Below, one piece after another: positions 1 to 8,469 of a stretch of DNA of 64,000 nt. The notes beneath the pieces are model-generated. The model was given only the letters and a program-made list of their open reading frames with translations. It ran no database searches and was not told the DNA's origin. Within the stretch, counting starts at the first letter, position 1. Each line of letters opens with the position of its first letter. A program made the position numbers and the translations under genes. This DNA is from Longimicrobiales bacterium (GTDB lineage: Bacteria > Gemmatimonadota > Gemmatimonadetes > Longimicrobiales > Gaopeijiaceae): the NCBI GenBank assembly GCA_958296005.1, contig CATQHQ010000002.1:738501-802500 (forward strand), in the 5' to 3' direction.

Positions 1-1
1 G

Positions 2-2419
2 ATCGGCCTAGCGTTCGTGGAGGAGTATGCGATCCGGCGAGGCCTCCACGTGTTGCTCGTGGTGCCGGCGCAGCTGCGCGACCACTGGCGGGAGCGGCTC
101 CACCAGACGCGCCTGCCCGCCCAAGTCGTCAGCTACCAGGAGTTCGCCAACGATCCACAGCTGGCCGGCCCCGCGCTGTCGGGCCACAGAGGCACCCTCG
201 GCAAGCGGGCGCTGTCCAACGACAAGGAGGCCTACCGACTAGTCGTGTTCGACGAAGCCCACGCACTGCGCAACCCGAGCACGACTTGGTACCGCGCGCT
301 CTCGCGTCTGCTGGGCGGCGAACCCAAGGACCTCGTGCTTCTGACCGCCACGCCGATCAACAACGGCCTCTGGGACCTGTACCACTTGGTCATGGCCTTC
401 GCGCGTCACGACGGGGCCTTCGAAGCCGCGGGCATCCCGTCGTTGCGGGGCCTGTTCATGCGCGCTGGCGCCAACCAGCAAAACGCCGAGAACCTCGACC
501 CGGACGTTCTCTTCGAGCTTGCGGACATGGTGAGCGTGCGCCGGGACCGCGGCTTCATCGTGCGCGAGTACCCCAACGCGGTCTTCCCCGACGGCACGCC
601 GGTGGCCTTCCCCGAGCCCCGCTTGGCCACGGAGCGCTACGACCTGGACCACGCCAGCCCCGGCTTGGCCAAGTACATTGCCGAGCGGATCGACGCCCTG
701 CACATGGCCCGCTACTGCCCCAGCCTCTATCACAGGACGCGCTCCCCGGAGAAGCGCGAGGTCGTCTTGAGCGCGCTCTTGCGGTCCGGCGTGCTCAAGC
801 GGCTGGAGTCGTGCTGGCACGCCTGCTTGCTCACGGTCACGCGGATGCTGGCGGCGCACCGGGCGTTCCTGGCGGCTTGGGACTCGGGCTGGATTTCCGG
901 CCCGGAGAGCTTGCGCACGGTGGGCGACGATCTGGACGAGTCGGCCCTGGCCCAGTGGGTGGACGGTGCGCTGGCGGAAGACGGCGACCAGGAGCCTGCC
1001 GGCGACTACGATCCGTCGTTTCGCGACCATGTGCGACAGGACGCCGCGCTGCTGGAAGAGATTCGGGCGCGCCTAGCCGAGCTCCGTCCCGAGGACGATC
1101 CCAAGCTGGCCTTGCTTCGCCGCGTGATGGAGGCGTCGCCGTCCAAGAAGGTGGCGGTGTTCACCACCTTCGCCGACACGGTGCGGTACTTGCACGAGCA
1201 CTTGCCGGATCCGGCCGACGGCAGGAGCAGGGTAACCGTCGTCGGTGCCGAGACGAACCCCGACGAGCGCACCGCCATGCTGTCCCGCTTCTGCCCCGAC
1301 ACGGTCGTGCGCCCCGGCTTCCGTCCGCCCAACGGCGAAGTGGACCTCTTGCTGAGCAACGACGTACTCTCCGAAGGCCAGAACCTTCAGCAGGCGGCGG
1401 CCGTCGTCAGCTACGACATGCCGTGGAACCCGCAGCGCATGGTGCAGCGCTACGGCCGTGTCATCCGCCTCAAGAGTCCCCACGCCGAAGTGCACCTGAC
1501 CACGATGCTGCCCGAGCCCGGCGACCTCGAAGTGATCCTCAAGCTGGAACGCGCGATCCGCCGCAAGATCGTGGCCGCCCAGCCCTTCGGCATGGAAGTG
1601 CAGGTCGTGGACGACGCCGAGGACGAGACGCAGACCTACGCGGCTCGCCTAGCCGATGGCGACGAGACTCTGCTGGACGAGGCGGAAGGCGGCGGGGCCG
1701 GTGCCGACGGTCCTGCCGGACAGGTGGGTGGAGGCGGCCCCAGCGCCGAGGCGTTGCGCGCCGAGTTGCGCCGGGAGCTTGCCGAGGGCAGGGGAGACGA
1801 GCTGCGAAGGCTGCCCTGGGGCGTCGGTGCCGCGTTCCGTCAAGGCCCAGGTGTTCCGTCGTCCGGCGCTCCCGGCGTCTTCTTCGCGTGCCGGGTTCGG
1901 GGCGAGCGGTACTGGCGCTACGTGGACGCGGACGGCGTGCTCTCGGAGCCGGCGGCGATTCTGCGCCGCATCGACCCTGGCTCCGCCCCCGGCGTGGACG
2001 CCGCCGAGATCGGCTTGGAGGAGGCGTGGGCACAGGCGTCGGCGTCGATCGTGGAGGAGTACGAGAAGGGCGCGGGCGTCGCCGGCCAACCGGGCCGCTC
2101 CCCATCCGTCGGCCAAGTCCAAGAGTGGGCACTGACCCTGCTCGTCGACCCGTCCATCACCCTGCCGCCCGACAGCGAGACCGCGTACGAGGCCTTGCGC
2201 GTGGGCCGTAGCCAACCGGTCCGCCGCGCCCTAGGCGAGATCAAGCGGCAGGCCGAGCGCAAGGACATCACCCGCAACGACGCGGCCTCTCGCATCGCCG
2301 GAGTGGTCCGCGCGTTCGGGCTCCGAGTCGTCGAGCCGCCCCCTGCACGGGAGCCTATCACCACCGATGATGTGGGCGTAGTCTGCTGGATGGCCGTGTG
2401 CGCGGCGGTTGCGCCGTGA
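2..2419 (+). CDS. SNF2/RapA-type helicase, 5' end outside window
   Basis: This is the C-terminal part of a superfamily 2 helicase/ATPase of the SNF2 (RapA, COG0553-like) group, which uses ATP to translocate on duplex nucleic acid. The reading frame is open from base 2, so the start and Walker A motif lie upstream of the window. Visible are motif II (DEAH, near residue 84 counted from base 2), motif III (LLTATPINN), and in the second RecA lobe SEGQNLQ followed by motif VI QRYGRVIR near residue 482. About 250 residues after the helicase core match no domain I recognise. The next gene is a TIR/deoxyribosyltransferase-like protein 103 bases downstream, a pairing that suggests a defence island. 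The N-terminal partner domain, which would identify the subfamily, cannot be seen. Confidence 0.85.
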   Translation: MGLAFVEEYAIRRGLHVLLVVPAQLRDHWRERLHQTRLPAQVVSYQEFANDPQLAGPALSGHRGTLGKRALSNDKEAYRLVVFDEAHALRNPSTTWYRALSRLLGGEPKDLVLLTATPINNGLWDLYHLVMAFARHDGAFEAAGIPSLRGLFMRAGANQQNAENLDPDVLFELADMVSVRRDRGFIVREYPNAVFPDGTPVAFPEPRLATERYDLDHASPGLAKYIAERIDALHMARYCPSLYHRTRSPEKREVVLSALLRSGVLKRLESCWHACLLTVTRMLAAHRAFLAAWDSGWISGPESLRTVGDDLDESALAQWVDGALAEDGDQEPAGDYDPSFRDHVRQDAALLEEIRARLAELRPEDDPKLALLRRVMEASPSKKVAVFTTFADTVRYLHEHLPDPADGRSRVTVVGAETNPDERTAMLSRFCPDTVVRPGFRPPNGEVDLLLSNDVLSEGQNLQQAAAVVSYDMPWNPQRMVQRYGRVIRLKSPHAEVHLTTMLPEPGDLEVILKLERAIRRKIVAAQPFGMEVQVVDDAEDETQTYAARLADGDETLLDEAEGGGAGADGPAGQVGGGGPSAEALRAELRRELAEGRGDELRRLPWGVGAAFRQGPGVPSSGAPGVFFACRVRGERYWRYVDADGVLSEPAAILRRIDPGSAPGVDAAEIGLEEAWAQASASIVEEYEKGAGVAGQPGRSPSVGQVQEWALTLLVDPSITLPPDSETAYEALRVGRSQPVRRALGEIKRQAERKDITRNDAASRIAGVVRAFGLRVVEPPPAREPITTDDVGVVCWMAVCAAVAP

Positions 2420-2522
2420 ACTGTCGAAGCCGGAAAGGGACTTGATAGGCCGGACGATGTGTGCAAGCATTCGTCTCGTGGTGGCACCGTGAGCTATTGA
2501 AACCGAAAGAGATACCGTTCTA

Positions 2523-3578
2523 ATGACCCATGAGATGTCCTGCCTGATCTGGCCAGAGCACCTCGCGTCCGCTAGCCAAGTCCCAGACGAGGTTGCATGG
2601 CAATTTGATTCGCCGCGAGCGGGCGGAATATACGAGATACCGGCGGAGGACGATCCGGTTCGTCTACAGTTGAATCGTGGTCGCCTTGACGATCCCAGCC
2701 GAGCACGGCTGACGACTCGTCTGATTGACCACCGACGGCAAACAGGTCGACCGCTGATGGTAACCGAAGAGTTGCTCGAGAAGTCAAGGTCCGATCCCTC
2801 CCTCCCAGTCGCGGAACGTGCTAATCGTCTGTTGGAGTATCTTGTACTACGTTCTGAGTCAATTGGTAAAGAAATCCTCCTGCTTCGTCATGATACCTCG
2901 GACGCGCTGCTGCGTGTGGTTGCGGACGCGCCGCTGCGTGTGGTTGCGGATGCGCTGGCATTGGCATGGTCAGAATCGACAACGACCGATGAACTGACGT
3001 TCCTCTGCAACGACTTGACTGACAAGGGTTGGATTCGTGGGCTACGCGGGGGCGGGCCGATTGACAGCAACTATACCATTGTAGTGACCGTACAGGGTTA
3101 TAATGCGCTGGACCAGCCGCCCGACTCCGAGTCCAACGAGGCGTTCGTGGCGATGTGGATCGACAAATCGATGGACGACGTATTCGAACGCGGAATCCGC
3201 CCGGGAATCGAAGACGCGGGCTACACCGCGGTCAGGATCGACCGACAGCTAAAGGTAGACAAGATTGACGATGCGATCTTGGCAGCGATACGCCAGTGTC
3301 GCTTCGTGGTGGCCGACTTCACGCACGGAGATGCCGGTGTCCGAGGCAGCGTCTACTTCGAGGTTGGCTTCGCCCGCGGATTAGGGATCGACGTGATCTC
3401 CACTTGTCGAGCGGACCAGATCAACGCACTCCAGTTCGACACAAGGCAGTACTACCACATTGAATGGGAATGCAACAAGCTTCACGACCTGCGTAAGCAA
3501 GTCGCCGAGCGCATACGTGCCCGAATTGGTCAAGGAACCGGCGCAACCGAAGGGGCTCCACTGTTACGAAGCACTTGA
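2523..3578 (+). CDS. wHTH plus TIR/nucleoside deoxyribosyltransferase-like protein
   Basis: The product is 351 residues. The C-terminal part (about 204-330) has the flavodoxin-like pattern of TIR and nucleoside 2-deoxyribosyltransferase-like domains: an AFVAMW strand, a long helix, VVADF, then VYFEVGFARGLG with Glu280 as the likely catalytic acid. In these families the fold cleaves N-glycosidic bonds, for example of NAD or nucleotides; activity here is inferred. The middle (about 150-200) looks like a winged helix. The N-terminal 120 residues are unrecognised. Residues 127-145 come from an in-frame 24-base tandem repeat. Codon use is visibly AT-richer than in neighbouring genes, suggesting transfer. 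It follows a helicase gene on the same strand. The start is ATG 2523 with only a weak AAAGAGA upstream; ATG 2535 is possible. Confidence 0.7.
   Translation: MTHEMSCLIWPEHLASASQVPDEVAWQFDSPRAGGIYEIPAEDDPVRLQLNRGRLDDPSRARLTTRLIDHRRQTGRPLMVTEELLEKSRSDPSLPVAERANRLLEYLVLRSESIGKEILLLRHDTSDALLRVVADAPLRVVADALALAWSESTTTDELTFLCNDLTDKGWIRGLRGGGPIDSNYTIVVTVQGYNALDQPPDSESNEAFVAMWIDKSMDDVFERGIRPGIEDAGYTAVRIDRQLKVDKIDDAILAAIRQCRFVVADFTHGDAGVRGSVYFEVGFARGLGIDVISTCRADQINALQFDTRQYYHIEWECNKLHDLRKQVAERIRARIGQGTGATEGAPLLRST
2901..2957 (+). repeat. 24-base in-frame tandem repeat, about 2.4 copies
   Basis: Units 2901-2924 and 2925-2948 differ at one base, and a partial third unit (2949-2957) follows. Each full unit encodes eight residues (DALLRVVA, DAPLRVVA). 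Because the unit is a multiple of three, copy-number change would lengthen or shorten the protein without a frameshift. Confidence 0.9.
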
Positions 3579-3593
3579 ATACCGGCGCAACCG
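3537..3593 (+). repeat. 13-base direct repeat around a gene end
   Basis: The sequence accggcgcaaccg occurs at 3537-3549 and again at 3581-3593, on either side of the stop codon of the TIR-like gene. This may be the scar of a short duplication at the gene's 3' boundary. No target-site or inverted-repeat structure of an insertion sequence is seen. Confidence 0.6.
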
Positions 3594-3657
3594 CAACGAA
3601 CCCCCGCAATTTGCTGCTCTGACCGGACGCTATTTCAACGAAGCGCCCCGCCTACCC

Positions 3658-4239
3658 TTAACCTTCATATTCAAACCGATCCGCCTCCGGCCGCGCCAGC
3701 CACTCCGCCAGTGTGCCGGCAACCCGATCCTTCGCCGACAGCACTGGCTCGACGCCATCCGGCAACGGCCACTCCACACCCACAGCCGGGTCGTCCCAAC
3801 GGATGCCCGACTCGCACGCCGGGTTGTAGGTGCCGGTGCCGAGGTACTGCACTTCGGCCCACTCGCTCAACACGCAGAACCCGCGGGCGAACCCGGCCGG
3901 CGCCCACAGCTGATGCTTCGACTCGGCGCTGACCTCCATCCCGAACCAGCGCCCCAGCGTTGGCGACCCCTGGCGGATGTCCACCGCCGCTAAGAACGCC
4001 GAGCCGGTCGTCACGCGCATCATCTTGCCCATCGGCGGGTCCCACTGGAAGTGGAGCCCTCGGACGACGCCCCGTCGCGAACGGGAGTGGTTCGCCTGCA
4101 TGAAGGAACGGGGCAGGCCGTGCTCGGCGAAGCGTTTGCCGTTGAACACCTCGAGCAGGTGCCCTCGATCGTCGACGTGGACCTGGGGTTCGAGGATCAG
4201 CAGGTCGGAAATGCCAGTGGACGTGATAGTGAATGCCAT
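3658..4239 (-). CDS. rfbC: dTDP-4-dehydrorhamnose 3,5-epimerase
   Basis: A 193-residue RmlC-type cupin, close to the usual 180-190. The enzyme epimerises dTDP-4-keto-6-deoxyglucose at C3 and C5 in dTDP-L-rhamnose synthesis, supplying cell-surface polysaccharide. Visible signatures are the DDRGHLLEVF start of the fold, SRRGVVRGLHFQ with the catalytic His, and YLGTGTYNPACESGIRWDDP with the catalytic Tyr region. It lies 45 bases downstream of nfo on the same strand and may be co-transcribed. The other rhamnose genes (rfbA, B, D) are not in the window, so it stands apart from its pathway. The symbol rmlC is equivalent. Confidence 0.93.
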   Translation of the reverse strand: MAFTITSTGISDLLILEPQVHVDDRGHLLEVFNGKRFAEHGLPRSFMQANHSRSRRGVVRGLHFQWDPPMGKMMRVTTGSAFLAAVDIRQGSPTLGRWFGMEVSAESKHQLWAPAGFARGFCVLSEWAEVQYLGTGTYNPACESGIRWDDPAVGVEWPLPDGVEPVLSAKDRVAGTLAEWLARPEADRFEYEG

Positions 4240-4284
4240 GACCGAATCTTAAGCCCGCAACGCGAGGAAAGGCTAGCCGCCGGC

Positions 4285-5172
4285 TCACGCGCTCCGAAGC
4301 GCCCGCAGTATCCGCAGGTTCTCCCGGTCCGAGGCGACGGCGTCCCGCCCCTTGGGCGTCTCCAGCAGCTTGGGCACCCGGCGGAACCGCTCCGAGTTCA
4401 TGAGACGGCGGAACGGCGCCAGCCCGATCGTCCCCTGGCCGATGTGTTCGTGGCGGTCTCGCCGGGAGCCGAACGGGGTCTTGGCGTCGTTCAGGTGGAA
4501 GAGCCCGATCCGGTCCGCGCCGAAGGTGTCGTCCATGCGAGCGACCACCCCCTCGAAGTCGCCCCGGAGGTCGTAGCCGGCGACCCAGGCGTGGCAGGTG
4601 TCGAAGCAGACGCCAACCCGGTCCCGTTGCGGAGTGGGCACCTGCCGAAGAACCTCCGCCAGCTCCTCGAAGGAGCCGCCCACCGAAGTGCCTGCTCCCG
4701 CGGTCAGCTCCAACAGGACCCGGGGCCCGTCCGCGGCCTCAAGCGCCCACGCCACCGCCTCCGCGTTCCGAGCGATGCCGCTCGCCTTGTCGCCGTCGGT
4801 CGCGTTCCCCGGATGGGTGACCACCGCGTCGAGTCCCAGCGTCGCGGCCCGCTCCAGTTCACGGCGGAAGCACTCAGCGGACTTCCGCTGCAACACCGGA
4901 TCCGGCGACGCCAAGTTGATCAAGTACGAGTCGTGGACGACGACGAAGGACGCGCCGACGCGTTCGGCTTCGGCCCGGTATCGGACGGCTGCGTCCGGCG
5001 AGAGCACCGGGTCCTCCCACCGGCTGGGTGCCTTCGTGAAGAGCTGGAAGACCCTGGCGCCGATCTCTTGAGCCCGCGCCGGCGCCTTCCACACGCCGCC
5101 CGCCGCCGATACGTGGGCACCCAGCTCGTCGGGCGGCTCGGGTACCGCTGGCGTTGCGCTGTCGCTCGTCAT
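4285..5172 (-). CDS. nfo: Endonuclease IV (AP endonuclease family 2)
   Basis: This 295-residue TIM-barrel enzyme cleaves DNA 5' of abasic sites and removes 3' blocking groups in base-excision repair, using three zinc ions. Seen in order: GAHVSAAGG at the N-terminus, FQLFTKAPSRW, VVVHDSYLINLASPD, LLELTAG with a metal-binding Glu, VCFDTCHAWVAGYD, FHLNDAKTPFGSRRDRHEHI and GQGTIG. The frame is open upstream to 5268, but ATG 5172 puts the conserved GAHVS where it is normally found, so it is taken as the start. It is first in a minus-strand pair with rfbC and divergent from the SDR gene. Confidence 0.93.
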   Translation of the reverse strand: MTSDSATPAVPEPPDELGAHVSAAGGVWKAPARAQEIGARVFQLFTKAPSRWEDPVLSPDAAVRYRAEAERVGASFVVVHDSYLINLASPDPVLQRKSAECFRRELERAATLGLDAVVTHPGNATDGDKASGIARNAEAVAWALEAADGPRVLLELTAGAGTSVGGSFEELAEVLRQVPTPQRDRVGVCFDTCHAWVAGYDLRGDFEGVVARMDDTFGADRIGLFHLNDAKTPFGSRRDRHEHIGQGTIGLAPFRRLMNSERFRRVPKLLETPKGRDAVASDRENLRILRALRSA

Positions 5173-5294
5173 GGCTTGAAGAATAACCGGCCGTGGCCGA
5201 CCTTCAGAACTCCATGTGGTCGGGCGCGCGCCCTTCCCGCAGCGGGCCGTCGTCCACACGATTTGCATTTGCGCACGCGAGCGAGGAACCCGCC

Positions 5295-6077
5295 ATGCCT
5301 TCCGGCTCCCGCCCTTCGCCCCCGGCGCCGCCAGTCGCCCTGGTGACCGGCGCGTCGTCGGGGATCGGCAGAGGATTGGCGGTTCGACTCGCCCGAGAGG
5401 GCTGGGCGGTCGGTCTCGCGGCCCGACGAGAGGTGCGGCTGGAAGAGGTGGCGGGCGACATCCGGGACTACGACGGCGTCGCCTCCGTCCACGTCTGCGA
5501 CGTCTCCGACCCGGAACAGGTACGCAGCGCGGTGGCCGAGTGCCGCTTGGCGCTGGGTCCCCTCGACTTGCTCGTCGCCAACGCCGGGGTCGGCCTCCGC
5601 GCGCCTCCCGAAGACCTGGACGCCGAAGAGGTGGAGCGCATCTTCCGGGTCAACTTTTTCGGCGCGGTCCATGCGGTCGAGGCCGTTCTTCCAGAGATGC
5701 TGCGCCGGCGTTCCGGCCACTTGGTGGCGGTGGCCAGCTTGGCCGGCTTCGGTGGACTGCCGGGGCGAGCGGCGTACAGCGCCTCCAAGGCCGCCATGAT
5801 CGCCTTCTTCGAGTCTCTGCGGCTGGACTTGGCACCCCGAGGCGTAGCCGTGACGGTGGCCAACCCGGGGTTCGTCCGCACGGAGATGACCGAGAAGGAC
5901 GACCGGCCGCGCCCGTTCATCATCGACGCCGACCCCGCCGTGGACCGGATCGTCCGGGCTATCCTGGCGCGCCGCCCATCGGTTTCTTTCCCGTGGCAGG
6001 TGGCGTCGGCCGCGACCTTGGCCCGATCGCTCCCGCGCCGCGCCTACGACATCCTCGCCAAGCGAGTACCCGGTTGA
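5295..6077 (+). CDS. Short-chain dehydrogenase/reductase
   Basis: A 260-residue classical SDR, an NAD(P)-dependent oxidoreductase with a Rossmann fold. Visible are the nucleotide-binding VTGASSGIGRG, the NAG motif in VANAGVGL, an active-site Ser in VASLAGFGG and YSASK carrying the catalytic Tyr and Lys. The extended C-terminus is typical of the DltE/YdfG-like group. ATG 5295 is chosen because gaggaa stands seven bases upstream; the frame runs open back to 5193, but that extension is unconserved in character. It overlaps the next gene by four bases (TTGA), starting a coupled run SDR, phosphodiesterase, tilS, hpt. The substrate cannot be told. Confidence 0.88.
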   Translation: MPSGSRPSPPAPPVALVTGASSGIGRGLAVRLAREGWAVGLAARREVRLEEVAGDIRDYDGVASVHVCDVSDPEQVRSAVAECRLALGPLDLLVANAGVGLRAPPEDLDAEEVERIFRVNFFGAVHAVEAVLPEMLRRRSGHLVAVASLAGFGGLPGRAAYSASKAAMIAFFESLRLDLAPRGVAVTVANPGFVRTEMTEKDDRPRPFIIDADPAVDRIVRAILARRPSVSFPWQVASAATLARSLPRRAYDILAKRVPG

Positions 6078-6961
6078 CCCGCCGCTTCGCCCCAGCTCGC
6101 CGGCTCGCCGCCGTCCGCCGGTTGCTGGGGACCCGTTGCCGCCCGGGCCACCCGTACTTCGCGGGCGCTCCCCTCCTCATGGCGCACCGGGGCGGCGCCA
6201 AGCTGGCCCCCGAGAACACGATGGCGGCGTTCCGGCGAGCCGTTCATGAGTACGACGCCGACGTGCTGGAGATGGATGTGCGCCTCACCGCCGACGGGCG
6301 CCTGGTGGTGATCCACGACGAGACAGTGGACCGCACGACGGACGGAACCGGCCCTGTCCGCGGGATGGTCTGGGAGCAAGCGCAGCGACTGGACGCCGGC
6401 TACCGCTTCCGGGACCCGTCCGGCGCATTCTCGTTCCGGGGAAGGGGCGTGCGACTGCCCGCCTTCGAGGACGTGCTGGACGCATTCCCGGAGGTGCGCA
6501 TCAACGTAGAGCCCAAGGCTGCGGAGGCGGCGGCGCCTCTGGTCGAGGCCGTCCAGTCCCGCGACGCGGAGCACAGAGTGCTGATCGGCGCCGTGTTCGA
6601 AGCCAACCGAAAGGGCGCCCGAGGCCACGCCGGCCCATGGGGCGCGTCCCGAAGACAGCTGGCGCCGTTCTGGTTTGCCTATCGGGTGCCCCTCGCCGGG
6701 CGCTGGTACCTACCCGCCGTCGACGCCTTCCAGGTTTCCGAGCGATGGGGCGCCTTCCCGCTTCTCACCCCGTCGCTCGTGCGGGCGGCCCACCGGCGGA
6801 ACATCCCCGTTCACGCATGGGTGGTGGACGAGCCCGCGGCGATGCGCCGCCTGCTGGCTTGGGGCGTGGACGGCATCCAGACCGACCGCCCCGACCTGCT
6901 CGCCTCCGTCCTCGCGGAGGTGGCGGGCCGTCCGCCGCCTCCGGCCTGCCGAGAGACGTGA
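6074..6961 (+). CDS. Glycerophosphodiester phosphodiesterase
   Basis: This 295-residue GDPD-family TIM barrel hydrolyses glycerophosphodiesters from phospholipid turnover to glycerol 3-phosphate and an alcohol. Signatures are AHRGGAKLAPENT, EMDVRLTADGRLVVIHDETV (metal-binding Glu and Asp plus catalytic His), INVEPK, and near the C-terminus VHAWVVDE followed by GIQTDRPDLL. The frame is open far upstream, but TTG 6074, overlapping the SDR stop as TTGA, fits domain length and the coupling seen downstream. No clear signal peptide is present, so it is probably cytoplasmic. It overlaps tilS by four bases (GTGA). Confidence 0.88.
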   Translation: MTRRFAPARRLAAVRRLLGTRCRPGHPYFAGAPLLMAHRGGAKLAPENTMAAFRRAVHEYDADVLEMDVRLTADGRLVVIHDETVDRTTDGTGPVRGMVWEQAQRLDAGYRFRDPSGAFSFRGRGVRLPAFEDVLDAFPEVRINVEPKAAEAAAPLVEAVQSRDAEHRVLIGAVFEANRKGARGHAGPWGASRRQLAPFWFAYRVPLAGRWYLPAVDAFQVSERWGAFPLLTPSLVRAAHRRNIPVHAWVVDEPAAMRRLLAWGVDGIQTDRPDLLASVLAEVAGRPPPPACRET

Positions 6962-8469
6962 CGCGTCCCGCCTCCGCTCCGGCAGCGAGCCCCCAGAGCG
7001 GCCCCGACTTGGAAGAGCGCTTCCTTGCCCGCCTTGCGAAACCCGGATGGCCAAAGGGTGCGCCCACGGTGGTTGCGGCCGTCTCCGGCGGCCTGGACTC
7101 GATGACCTTGCTGTACCTCCTCGTCCGCTGGCGCGAGAGAACCGACCGCCTCGTCGCCAACCGCCTCGCCGCCGCCCACCTGGACCACCGCATGGCCCCC
7201 CACAGCAGCCGAACCGCCGACTGGGTGGCCGCCAAGTGCGCCGAATGGGGCGTGCCGTGCCACGTCCGAACCGCGCCTTCCCCAGTCTGCTCGGAGGCCG
7301 AGGGGCGGTCGCTCCGCTACCAGTTCTTCGAGGAGACGAGGCGCCGAGCGGGTCCGGGAACGGTCGTGGCGACGGGCCACACCGCCGCCGACCAAGCCGA
7401 GACGGTCCTCTTCCGAATCGCGCGCGGAGCCGGCCCACGGGGCATGACGGGGGTGCTTCCCGAACGGCCGCCCGGCGTGGTGCGGCCCCTCCTCACGTTC
7501 TGGCGCCGGGAGATCGCCGCCTTCGCTGCCGAACGCGACATCCCCTTCCGGGACGATCCCACCAACCAGGACCTGCGCTGGACTCGCAACCGCCTGCGTC
7601 GCGAAGTCCTCCCCGCCCTCGAAGAGTCGGTCCCGGGCGCGGCAGCGGCCCTGGCCGCCTTGGCCGGCACGTCTCGCCTTCACCTCGAGGCGCTGGACCA
7701 CCTGCTGGACGACCAGATCAAAGCGCTCGTGCCCGCCGGCACCGCCTCTCCCCCCGGCGAGTTCGTCCTCGACCACGACAAGCTCCTGACCCTTCCCGCC
7801 GCCGTCCTCGCCCTGGTGCTCCGCCGCGCCGTCTCTCGCCTGGGCGGACGACTAGGACGCGCCGCCACCCGGGACCTGCTGCGCTTCGCCCAGGAATCTC
7901 CCAGCGGCCGCCGGATCGTGGTCGCCGGCGGCGTCGCGGTTACTCGCAGCTTGGCGCAGCTCCGCATCGAGCCGGCGGACCCGGCGGCCGACGCCCAAGC
8001 CCACCCCCCACCCCAGCCCGCCCCGCAACTCCTCGTCGGCGAAGGGGAAGGGGAGGGACGGTTCGCCCACGGGAGACTGGAGGTCTGCGCGGCCTGGGGT
8101 CCTGCACCGCCGGACGGCTTCCCCTCCATTGCGCCCTTCGTCCCCGGAGATGTACGATTTCCACTGGCCGTCCGTCCCTGGCGGCCAGGCGACCGGATCG
8201 CGGTGCCCTACGGCAAGAAGAAGGTCAAGAAGGTCCTCTTGGAGGCGCGTATCCCAAGCGACTGCCGAACCGGCTACCCCGTGCTCACCGACGCCGCGGG
8301 GAAGGTCCTGTGGGTCCCTGGGCTGGCGAATCCTGCGTTCGAGGCGGCCGACGCCCGCCCGTCCGTCCGCCCCTCCTCCGCCCGCCCCTCGGCCGCTGCC
8401 GCGCCTCCCTGCTGGGTCGGCGTCCGCATCGACGGCCTCGACGCCTGCATCGGCGCCGGTGCCCCGTGA
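6958..8469 (+). CDS. tilS: tRNA(Ile)-lysidine synthetase
   Basis: TilS converts cytidine 34 of the CAU-anticodon tRNA-Ile to lysidine using ATP and lysine, changing both codon reading and charging. The 503-residue protein has the PP-loop SGGLDS at residues 43-48, the AAHLDHRMAPHSSRTADWVA region, and VVATGHTAADQAETVLFRIARG, all diagnostic for TilS. The C-terminal substrate-binding domain is seen in VRPWRPGDRIAVPYGKKKVK, then a proline/serine-rich tail. The start is GTG 6958, overlapping the preceding stop as GTGA; the frame is open upstream but unconserved. It is followed by hpt, again with a GTGA overlap. The tilS-hpt-ftsH order is a widespread bacterial arrangement and supports the call. Confidence 0.95.
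   Translation: MTRPASAPAASPQSGPDLEERFLARLAKPGWPKGAPTVVAAVSGGLDSMTLLYLLVRWRERTDRLVANRLAAAHLDHRMAPHSSRTADWVAAKCAEWGVPCHVRTAPSPVCSEAEGRSLRYQFFEETRRRAGPGTVVATGHTAADQAETVLFRIARGAGPRGMTGVLPERPPGVVRPLLTFWRREIAAFAAERDIPFRDDPTNQDLRWTRNRLRREVLPALEESVPGAAAALAALAGTSRLHLEALDHLLDDQIKALVPAGTASPPGEFVLDHDKLLTLPAAVLALVLRRAVSRLGGRLGRAATRDLLRFAQESPSGRRIVVAGGVAVTRSLAQLRIEPADPAADAQAHPPPQPAPQLLVGEGEGEGRFAHGRLEVCAAWGPAPPDGFPSIAPFVPGDVRFPLAVRPWRPGDRIAVPYGKKKVKKVLLEARIPSDCRTGYPVLTDAAGKVLWVPGLANPAFEAADARPSVRPSSARPSAAAAPPCWVGVRIDGLDACIGAGAP

Noticed and set aside
2-3578. Assignment of the helicase and TIR-like pair to a named system such as DISARM
   Set aside because: The helicase N-terminus and upstream genes are missing and no methylase or other hallmark partner is visible, so a named system would be a guess.
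3460-3993. 177-codon plus-strand frame across the TIR-like gene end and rfbC
   Set aside because: It crosses the ends of two supported genes on different strands and shows no family-like sequence.
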